A program made the position numbers and the translations under genes. This document shows, piece by piece, positions 21,225 through 31,100 of a stretch of DNA of 64,000 nucleotides. Every line of letters begins with the position of its first letter. The first letter of the stretch is position 1. The notes beneath the pieces were generated by a model. That model was not told the origin of the DNA, did no database searches, and saw only the letters and a list, made by a program, of their open reading frames with translations. This stretch comes from Astragalus membranaceus. Taxonomy: Eukaryota; Streptophyta; Magnoliopsida; Fabales; Fabaceae. The stretch spans positions 152,720,605 through 152,784,604 of the forward strand of contig CM076846.1 of the NCBI GenBank assembly GCA_039519185.1, in the 5' to 3' direction.

Positions 21225-23845
21225 ATGAAAAGAAAATGGAAGGAAGTCATGTGTGCCGCTTCCACCTCTGCGATCAGCTCAGGCCCGGAGCGCCAACCCT
21301 TGGCATTTAGCGACCGAGACTTATTGGATGGCAAGCCAAATAAGCACATACCCCTCATAATTAGGGCGGTTATGGCAAACCATGAGATAAGAAGGATTCT
21401 GGTCGACCAGGGGAGCTCCGCTGATATCATCTTCATCGACCTGGTGAGAAAGCTACAGATCTCAGAGGAAGACTTCACCCCTTACCGGGGGTCGGATCTT
21501 TCGAGCTTCAATGGGTCCCGGACCAAACCTCTCGGTTACCTGGAAATGATGGTCACCTATGGAGAGGAGCCACTAGAAAGGACGGTCAAGACCAAGTTCT
21601 TGGTACTGCCATGCCCCTCGGTCTACAATTGTATCATCGGGAGGCCCACCCTTGGAAGGCTCGGAGCCGTAACTTCAACGGTTCACCTCAAGATGAAGTT
21701 CTATTCATTGAGTGACAAAGTCATCACCCTTGACGCCGACTTAGAGTCCGCCCAAAGATGCTTTTATCTTCACGTCAAGGCGGACAGGCAGGCCTCAGAA
21801 GAGGGGGTTCCCCCCATAGAAGCAAGGACTCAGAAAAGCCCAAAGAAGAAAAGAACCGGTCCAGCGGCCGAGGTCAACGTCACAGACCTCGATGCAAGAT
21901 ATGACCCGGACAGCTCCGAGGAAGAAAGCGACGACGAGTTAGCACGGGATGGAAAGTTCATGCAAATCCAGCTGGGAGAAAACCCGACCCAAACTGTCCA
22001 GATCGGATCCGATCTCCCCGACGAAGTAAAAGCAAAGCTCACCCTCTGCCTAAAATCTCACGCCGATCTCTTCGCGTGGTCAGCAAAAGACATGCCCGGG
22101 ATTCCCCCCGAGGTCGCCTGTCATCAGCTAGCGGTTAACCCCGGGGCAAAATGGGCCGCCCAACGCAAAAGAGCTCAAAGCCAGGAAAAGGCAGCTGCTA
22201 CGGCCAAGGTCGTAGAAGATTTAATTAAAGCTGATTTTGTAAAAGAGGTCAAGTATACAACTTGGCTCTCAAACCCTGTACTTGTTAAGAAAAGCAATGG
22301 AAAGTGGCGAATGTGCGTTGACTATACCGACCTTAATAAGGCCTGTCCTAAGGACGCCTTCCCTGTTCCTAGCATTGATTGGCACGTCGATAATGCTTCA
22401 GGTTTTCGTTTACTATCGTTCATGGATGCTTATTCCGGATACAATCAAATTCCGATGTTCCCCCCCGACCAAGAGAAGACGGCCTTTATGACTGACCGCG
22501 GTAATTTCTGCTACCGGGTCATGCCATTCGGTTTAAAAAATGCGGGGGCCACTTATCAAAGGATGATGAACAAGGTATTCCGAGATCAGATCGGCCGTAA
22601 CGTGGAAGTCTACCTCGACGATATGATTGCAAAAAGCGAAAGGGAAGACCTCCACGTATCCGACCTGGAAGAGATTTTTACTGAAATCCGAAGAAATAAT
22701 ATGAGGCTAAACCCGGAAAAATGCACTTTCGGGGTCCGGGCTGGAAAATTCCTGGGTTTCTATCTCACGGAAAGGGGCATTGAAGCCAACCCGGATAAAT
22801 GCCAAGCGGTAACAGAAATGTGGACCTCGTCCACTAAGAAAGAACTCCAAAAACTCAACGGTATGATAGCTGCATTATCCCGCTTCATTTCCAACGCCGC
22901 CTTCAAATCGCTCCCATTGTTCAAACTGCTTAAGAAAGAAGCAACTTTCGAATGGACCCCAGAGCGGGACGAGGCACTCTCCCGGCTCAAAAAGGTCCTA
23001 TCCGAATCGCCCATACTAAGTCGGCCGAGCCCAGGGGAAGATCTATTTTTGTATCTGGCCATCTCGGAGGAGGCCATCGGAGCTGTGCTTATCAGGGAGA
23101 CCGGAACTGGTCAAAGCCCGGTATACTTCGTAAGTAAAGCTTTGCATGGATCAGAAGTGAGATATCAGAAAATAGAGAAAATCGCCTTTGCTCTACTCAT
23201 CTCGGCACGCCGCCTCCGACCTTACTTCGTCGCCCATTAAATCGTGGTGCGAACTAATTATCCAATTCGGCAGATCCTGCACGGACCCGACTTAGCAGGA
23301 CGAATGATCAAATGGGCAGTAGAACTCTCCGAGTTCGGAATCAAATACGAAACAAGACCGGCCATGAAAGCTTAGATACTTGCCGACTTTATTACGGAGA
23401 TGGCACCTGCCGACCCGGAGCACGGGTTGTGGACACTCCACGTGGACGGGTCCTCAAATCCAAAAGGAAGTGGTGCAGGGTTAATGCTCGAAAGCCCGAC
23501 GGGCGTCGTAATCGAAGTATCACTCACGTTCGGTTTCTTTACCTCAAACAACCAGGCGGAATATGAGGCGTGCATAGCTGGACTCCGGCTTGCGATCGAC
23601 CTCAAGGTCTCCCGGCTTTCCCTAAATACCGACTCGTTATTGGTGGTATCCCAAATCGAGAAACAGTACGAAGCTAAAGATCCGATCTTGCAAAGGTACC
23701 TAACCCGAGTGCAGGAGCTGCTCTCCCTTTTTACATTCACGGAAGTGAAACACGTTCCAAGATCGGAAAATATCAGGGCAGACATTCTTTCCAAACTTGC
23801 CAGCACCAAAATTCCGGGGAACCACCGATCGACTCTGTTAATGTA
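21225..23845 (+). pseudogene. Element A protease, reverse transcriptase and RNase H, with two nonsense codons
   Basis: The frame opens MKRKWKEVMCAAS. It contains a protease-like VDQGSSADI, reverse transcriptase (KWRMCVDYTDLNKACPKDAF; catalytic YLDD) and a first RNase H ending PYFVAH. It stops at TAA 23238-23240, continues in frame to TAG 23373-23375, and continues again into an archaeal-type RNase H (LHVDGSSNPKGSGAGL, NNQAEYEA). The double RNase H is a Tat-lineage mark. Both stops fit C-to-T changes in Gln codons. A one-base shift near 23833-23845 separates this part from integrase. Functions are those of the family; this copy is inactive. Confidence 0.88.
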
Positions 23846-25102
23846 GTGGAAGAAAGCCAGGGTTGGATCGCGCCATTAATAGACTATATCAGAACGGGGA
23901 ACGAGCCTGCGGACCCAAGCGAAGCCAAGATCCTCCGGAGGAAGGCCTCCTCTTTTTCCATAATCAATGGAAACCTCTACAGAAGAAGCTTGTCTGCACC
24001 GTTGTTGAAGTGCATTGAAGGAGGAGAGGCGGGCTACGTCTTGGCCGAGATCCACGAGGGAATCTGCGGGCAACACCTTGGAGGTCGATCCCTGGCTCGA
24101 AAGGCATTAAGGGCGAGATATTTCTGGCCAACCATGGAGACCGATGCAAGAAATTATGTAAAGAGGTGCAGTAAGTGTCAAGTCCACGCCAAGGTCCACA
24201 TAGCGCCCCCTACGGAGCTCACCAGCTTAAGCTCGCCGTGGCCATTTGCTTGGTGGGGGATAGATCTCTTGGGACCATTCCCAACTGCCCCTGGCCAGAT
24301 CAAATACCTCATAGTGGCGGTGGATTACTCCACCAAATGGATTGAAGCTGAGCCTTTGGCCATCATCAGCGCTAAGAATTGCATCAAATTCTTCAAGAAG
24401 AATATAATGACTAGATTCGGGATCCCCGAGGTTGTAGTCACTGACAACGGAACGCAATTCGCCGACAAAGGCTTCAGAAAACTCATGTCTGACCTCAAGA
24501 TCAAACACCGGTTTACCTCGGTAGAGCACCCTCAGACGAACGGACAGGCCGAGGCCGCCAACAAAGTCCTCCTCAATGGACTGAGGAAGCGGCTCGATGA
24601 AGCAAAAGGGAACTGGGTTGAAGAGCTACCCTACGTGCTGTGGGCCTACAGAACCACCCCACAAAGCTCCACGGGGGAGACTCCGTTCCGTCTTTCGTAC
24701 GGGACGGAGGCAGTAATCCCGGTGGAGATCGGGGAGCTGAGCTGGAGGACACTCCACCCGAAATCTCCGGAGGACAATAGCCGGGCGTTGAAAGAAAACC
24801 TTGACCTCGTCGATGAGGTCCGAGGCCAGGCTTCCCTTAAAGAAGCAATAATAAAACAGAGGGTAGCAGTACGATATAACTCGAAAGTGATCCCTAGAGA
24901 CCTTGAGGTCGGTGATTTAGTTTTACGAAGAGCCGATGTCGGTATGAAGAACGCCGCACAGGGCAAGCTCGCCCCCAACTGGGAAGGACCTTACCGAGTT
25001 TTATCTAAAACTGGCAGAGGTGCCTACGAATTGGAGACCTTGGCCGGGAAGGTGATCCCAAGAACTTGGAACGCCACTAAACTAAAAAAGTACTACAGCT
25101 GA
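23846..25102 (+). pseudogene. Element A integrase segment, open but out of phase with the rest of pol
   Basis: The 418-codon frame holds the HHCC zinc region (HEGICGQHLGG ... CSKCQ), the catalytic core (WWGIDLLGPFP with the first Asp, VVTDNGTQF with the second, TNGQAEAANK with the Glu) and a C-terminal GDLVLRR...KLAPNWEGPYRV module. It is complete, but joined to RNase H only through a one-base frameshift upstream, so it cannot be made as part of the polyprotein. Its start ATG is incidental. Confidence 0.88.
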
Positions 25103-25103
25103 C

Positions 25104-25442
25104 TATCGTTTTATCTGAAGAACGGTGTATACCGACTTAGTAGCTCACTTTATCTAAAAGAACGGTGTATACCGACGTTGTAACTCGTTTTATCTAAAGA
25201 ACGGTGTATACCGATGTTATCCTTTATGTTTGCGGTGTCTACCGATTTTATTACCTATTCTATCTTCCTTTAGCTGACCGAGGTTTGTCGCTACCCTAAG
25301 GGGTGAGTTCGATCTGGGCCGAGATCCGGTAAACTGCCCCGAAGGCGATCATTGTTACAACTATTTGGCCGAGGTTGCCACAACCCTAAGGGACGAGTTC
25401 GATCTGGGCCGAGTCCCGGTAAATTGTCCTTAAGGCGACGTT
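25104..25442 (+). repeat. Two short tandem arrays in the 3' UTR of element A
   Basis: 25104-25220 holds about three copies of a 40-bp unit with AGAACGGTGTATACCGA. About 25266-25442 holds two copies of a unit of about 105 bp (GGCCGAGGTT..., GAGTTCGATCTGGGCCGAG, GGTAAA(C/T)TG). Tandem repeats between pol and the 3' LTR are common in Tat elements. Confidence 0.75.
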
Positions 25443-26521
25443 TACCACTTGAGCGAATCAAACGCAAGTGCACGAATGTAAAGCAACAGTATAAAGACTA
25501 AAACCGAGGTAAATGAAACCGGAGACAAGTTAAAATACATTTCTATTACAAATTAACCCGGATACGGCCGGGTCCTTTAGTTCAAAAAGGTGGTAAAATA
25601 TTACAAATTCTGGTTCCGCCCGGAACCCGAGGCTTTACTCCCCCACCGGTTCCACCCGGAACCCAAAAAGCAATTAACCCAGAGCTTCCCCATCAACGAC
25701 AGTCACGGCATGGAAGGGGGAGGGTAAATGACGTCAAACGCTTCAGAGTCAGGGTAGGGCTTGACAACACGCCCGCTTTCTATGGTATGCTCCAAACGAA
25801 TAACCCTCCGGTCCAAAGGTAGAGAGGGATGCATAATAGTGACTTGAGCAAGTGCTTTGTCAAAACTCTCCCTAGCCACTTCCACAGCCATCTGGGCCAC
25901 CTCCACCATCTCGTTCTCCACGGCCTCGGTCTTGGCAAGCGCCTCCTGAAGCTCTTTTTCCAGCTCAGCAATCCGAGGCGAGAAATCGACTCTAGACTCG
26001 ACCTGGGCCTGCCTCGCTTTCACAAGATCGGCCTCGAGTTCTTGAATCCGGGCCCTCAGGGAAGAAACCACCTCTTCAGACCGCCTCTCTTGACTCTCAA
26101 GATCTGAGATTCGGACCTCATGTTCCATGCACAAATTAAGGGCAGAGTCCCTCTCCTTTTCAAGTTTTTCCGCAACCGCTTTGAGCTCGGTCTGGTCCCT
26201 CTCCAGCACCTCATATTTCTTCTGCAACTCCTCCCGGGCTTTTCTTTCGTTTTCCCTCTCCACCAGAGCTCCTGTAATAGCAGAAACAAGGAAGTCAACA
26301 ACAGAAATAACCAAAAAGAAAAATCGAAGAGTGCACCTCGGAACTTGGGGTCACCTTTTGCTTGACTCTCAGCCTCGACCTTCTGAAGCTTGGTCACGTC
26401 GGCCAGATGCCGAAATAACCTGAGAGACCCTCAACCGGCTCGACCCGGGAATCCTCCAAGTGCTTCTGCAGGAAGTCGGCGTCAATCGAAATACCGGAAG
26501 ACCTAGAAGTTCGGTGCTTCC

Positions 26522-27995
26522 TGATAACCTTATTTTATATAGGTTATTTATGCTCCTAATACTTAAGTTATGCTTATTTCTCAAGTAATATTAGTACTTA
26601 AATATGTGAATATATGATTACTAGGATAAATATAGGTTATAAGTCAATTCCTTAAAATTTGGGAATAGTTAATGTCTTTGTGAATATTTTTGATGTTTTG
26701 CTTTAGCGCTGCAGCGTGTGCTATCAAGGAAACGCTATAGCGTTATATGACGGCTGACCATTGAGATATTTGTGTGGCCACTTGAGGACATGATGAGTCA
26801 CCACCCTTATCTCTTCCTTTCAGCTGGAATTGTTGACTTTCAAGTGGATGCTAAATTACACTTGGCGCCTCCTAAATGGAACCCATGTGATAGTTGTTGT
26901 ATTCCATCATTACCACTTTTTGTAAAGTGCTTTAAGGATAATATCTAAGTCTAATAATCATCATGTAATATTATTATACTATTAAGACTTAGATATTAAT
27001 TAGATTAATTAAGATTGCTTCACCAATAGGCAATGTACGTAGACAAGTGTGGTAACTTGGAAAAAAGAACTACATACATACGTAGTAGCTATTCTCCATT
27101 GATACACACTTACTTTTGAAGCTTTTATTTTTTTAGCATAGTTTTCTAAGTTCTCATTCAAGGTTTTGCTCACGCCTCAACTTCATCTCTTGTATGCTGC
27201 TTGGGATCATTGGAGTGCATCTTTTGCAACCATTCTTCTCTTGTCTTCATACGGTAATACATACTCGCAAGTTGTATTATGTTGATGGAACTTGTGATGA
27301 GCTAACTTTGTTGTAGTTGGATTGTTCTTGGTATGTAATGAACCTTGAGTAACTTTTATATAATATTATGATGTTTGTGTTTTATTCCTTGTGTCATAAT
27401 ACTTTCAATCTTGGTTTGGGAATGATCAACTAAAACAAGGTAACTTTGTGGGTACAGACATGGTTCACAAAGAGAACTCAAGGAATGATATGAATGAAAA
27501 CCCTTTAAAGACATTTAAAGGAAGCACTACTTAACTCTAGACATAGGGGAGTAGTAGTTCATAAGGCAAATGTTGTAGGAACTTAATATACAGGGGTAAA
27601 ACTTATTTAGAGCCTAGACATAGGAGTCTTGTAACATAGCCCTGACGAAAGTGACTGAAAGGCACGCCACCAAGGCGCTACAGCGTCTAAGGATTCTGAA
27701 GCGCTACAGCGCTTAACGCTACAGCGTCTAATATTATCTGAACATTACTCTTGGGGACTTACATAACTATTGAGCTATCCAACTCACTTTTAATTACTGC
27801 AAATTTAATCCTGTTTTATCACAACTTATAATGTTTACAACTCTTCACTTTCACTTGTTACTTAATTCTTTTCACTAAGATTCTAATCACTTAAACTTCT
27901 TAGATTAATTCCAATCCCTGTGGGAACGAACTTTACTTATCAATATATTACTTGTTGCGATTGTGTATACTTGCACATCACCTTTTCGCACAACA
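26522..27995 (+). repeat. 5' LTR of element B
   Basis: 1,474 bp with five CGCTNNAGCG palindromes (26707, 26733, 27676, 27702, 27717); the last three lie within 51 bp. It differs from the 3' LTR at GGGAATAG/GGGCATAG, AATCCTG/AATCCCG and CACAACA/CAGAACA. Confidence 0.93.
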
Positions 27996-28001
27996 AGTTT
28001 T

Positions 28002-28019
28002 TGGCGCCGTTGCCGGGGA
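28002..28019 (+). other. Primer binding site of element B
   Basis: TGGCGCCGTTGCCGGGGA lies 6 nt inside the 5' LTR. This is the primer site commonly seen in Athila elements and usually assigned to tRNA-Asp. Confidence 0.8.
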
Positions 28020-28118
28020 CTGCATTTAATTTTCATTGTTTAAGTTTTTAGTAAACTTAGTGCCTATTTTACACTGGTGTGTTGTTTCTTGTTGCTGCAG
28101 CAGTAAGCGCTACAGCGT

Positions 28119-31100
28119 ATGCCCAGGTCTCAGCCACCAGAATTTGAACCATACTCAGAACCAGAGAGAAGGTTCAGGAAGCTAAGACATCTTCACAGGC
28201 TCAGACCCACCATGTCAGAACATAGCCATAGGACCAATTCTGGTAGAGCTACCACTCTACATGGCAGATCTAGCTCTGGTAGAGGAGGAACTGAACCAGG
28301 TGGAAGGGGTAGAGGTAGACATCATCAGCCACCCACTCCAACCTTACATGACCAAGAGGACTGGTATAGACATCAATTCATAAATGAAGGACCTGCTCAA
28401 ATGGTAAATGACAGAGATAGACCAATGAGGGACTATGCTGTGTTTGATCCACAAACCATGGAGACAAGCATAGCAAGACCTACTCTCAACACAGCTCAGT
28501 TTGAATTCAAACCTATGATGTTCCAAATGTTGCAAACAGTGGGACAGTTTGGTGGTGCTCCTCAAGAGGACCCATATTTACACTTAAAGCAATTTTTGGA
28601 AGTCTGCAGTAACTTCATCATTCCAGGGGTAAGTGATGATGCATTCAGATTAAAACTTTTTCCTTATTCCTTGAAGGATAGAGCTAAGGCCTGGTTAACT
28701 TCTCTTGAGCCTAACTCTATCCATACTTGGAATGAAATGGCTGAGAAATTCTTAGCAAAATACTTTCCCCCAAGTAAGAATGCAAGAATGAGGAATGAGG
28801 TTACTGCATTCAGACAAAGAGATGTTGAAACACTGTTTGAGGCATGGGAGAGATGGAAAGAGCTGTTGAGAAAGTGCCCTCATCATGGTATACCTGTGAT
28901 TATTCAAATGGAGACCTTCTACAATGGACTAGATCCAACAACCAGACAAATGCTAGATGCTTCTTCAGGGGGTGTGTTGTTGAAAACCTCCTATAATGAG
29001 GCATGTGAACTGATTGATGACATTGCCACAAATAGCTATCAATGGCCTACAGAAAGGTTAGCTCAGCAAAAGAAGGTAGCTGGTGTGCATGAAGTAAGTG
29101 AAGTTTCTGCTTTATCTGCACAGGTTGCCTCTCTTACTAACATGATAAAATCTATGAGCACATCAAACGCTGTAGCGGTTACCGCTGCAGCGGTACATGA
29201 ACCTACAGTAGCTGTTATTGAGCAAGCCTCTCCAGGGTCAGTAAGCTGTGTATATTGTGGAGGAGAGCATTTGTATGAAGAATGTCCTGGTAATCCTGTC
29301 TCTGTGAACTTTGTGGGTTTCAATAAAAACAATAATCCCTATTCAAATACCTATAATCCTGGTTGGAAGAACCACCCCAATTTCAGATGGGGAGCCAACA
29401 ATGCAACAGCACCTAATTATAGTGCTCCAGCAAATCCACCAGGATTCCCTGCTCAGAATTACCAAAGACAGAATGCCCCTGTGATAGATAATTCATTGGA
29501 AGGATTGATGAAAGGTTTCATGAGTGATTGCAAGACAGCCCTGAAAACTCATGAAGCTTCCATTAAAAATCTAGAAGTGCAGATGGGGCAGATGGCTAAT
29601 GTCCTTTCCCAAAGAATTAGTGGATCACTACCATCCACTACAGAAACTTCAACTTCAGGCACTACAGGGAAGGAGCATGTAAAAGCTATAACCTTAAGGA
29701 GTGGGAGAGATTTGATAGGATCTTCAACTGTTTCAGATGATGAAAAAAACCAAAATTCTGAAAAACAAAAAGAACCTACAACACACGCTATAGCGCCTGA
29801 ACCTACCGCTACAGCGCCTGTTGTTGAGAGAACACCACCACCACCCAAAATTATTCCAACATACCCAGATCCTCCATATCCTCAAAGACTTCGAAAGGCT
29901 CATGAAGACAAGCAATTCAACAAATTCATAGAAGTCCTTAAACAATTGCACATTAATGTTCCTTTGGTGGAGGCTCTCCAACAAATGCCTAACTATGCAA
30001 AGTTTATGAAGGATGTGCTTAGTAAGAGGAGGAGACTAGGGGAGTTTGAAACAGTGGCAATGACTGGGGAATGCAGCATGATGATGCAAAACAAGCTCCC
30101 ACCCAAATCAAAGGATCCTGGCAGTTTTACTATACCATGCTCAATTGGAAATTTTTACTCTGGCCGTGCCCCATGTGATTTGGGAGCCAGTATAAATCTC
30201 ATGCCTAAATCCATATACACTCAGCTAGGAGTGGGAACTGCCAGACCTACCTCACTTACACTGCAGCTTGCTGATAGAACTCTTGCATATCCAGAAGGAA
30301 TCTTAGAAGATGTTCTAATAAAGGTAGACAAATTTGTATTTCCTGTTGATTTTGTAATCTTAGACTTTGATGCAGATAAAGAGGTACCCATCATATTGGG
30401 AAGACCATTCTTGGCCACTGGAAGAACTTTGATAGATGTGCAAAGAGGAGAATTGATCATGAGGGTCAATGACCAAGAAGTCAAGTTCAACATTCTCAAT
30501 GCTATGAAATTTCCAGATCCCAATATTGAAGAGTGCTCCTTTGTGTCTGTCATTGATAAAGTAGTTCAAGATCACTTCCAGAAAAGCACAGATCATCTGA
30601 GGCAAATACTGAACAACAGTAAAGATACATGGTCTGATACAGAAGCTACAGGAGAGGAGGAACAGACAGCCAAAGAAATCTGGGCTAAGAGATATGAATC
30701 ATTGGAGCAGGAGAATGCAGATATAAGAAAGGATCTCCCCTCCACTGAACAACCACCAACTCTGGAACTTAAAGATTTACCTTCACACCTCAAATATGCT
30801 TATCTAGGTAACAATAGTACTTTGCCTGTTATAATTGCTGCTGGCCTTTCTGAAAAGCAGGAACAGGATCTGATTCAGACGCTACAGCGGCATAAAAAGG
30901 CAATTGGTTGGCAAATGTCAGACATAAAAGGTATCAGTCCAACCATTTGTATGCACAGAATAGTGTTAGAGGAAGACTCTAAAAATTACATTGAAGGGCA
31001 GAGGAGGTTAAATCCAATTATGAAAGAGGTGGTGAAGAAGGAAATCATCAAGTGGTTGGATGCAGGTATTGTATACCCTATTTCTGACAGTGCATGGGTT

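Noticed and set aside
26522..27990. First LTR borders for element B, ending at TCGCA
   Set aside because: That placement gave no target duplication. Extending to (C/G)AACA gives a TG...CA LTR and the duplication CTTCC on both sides.
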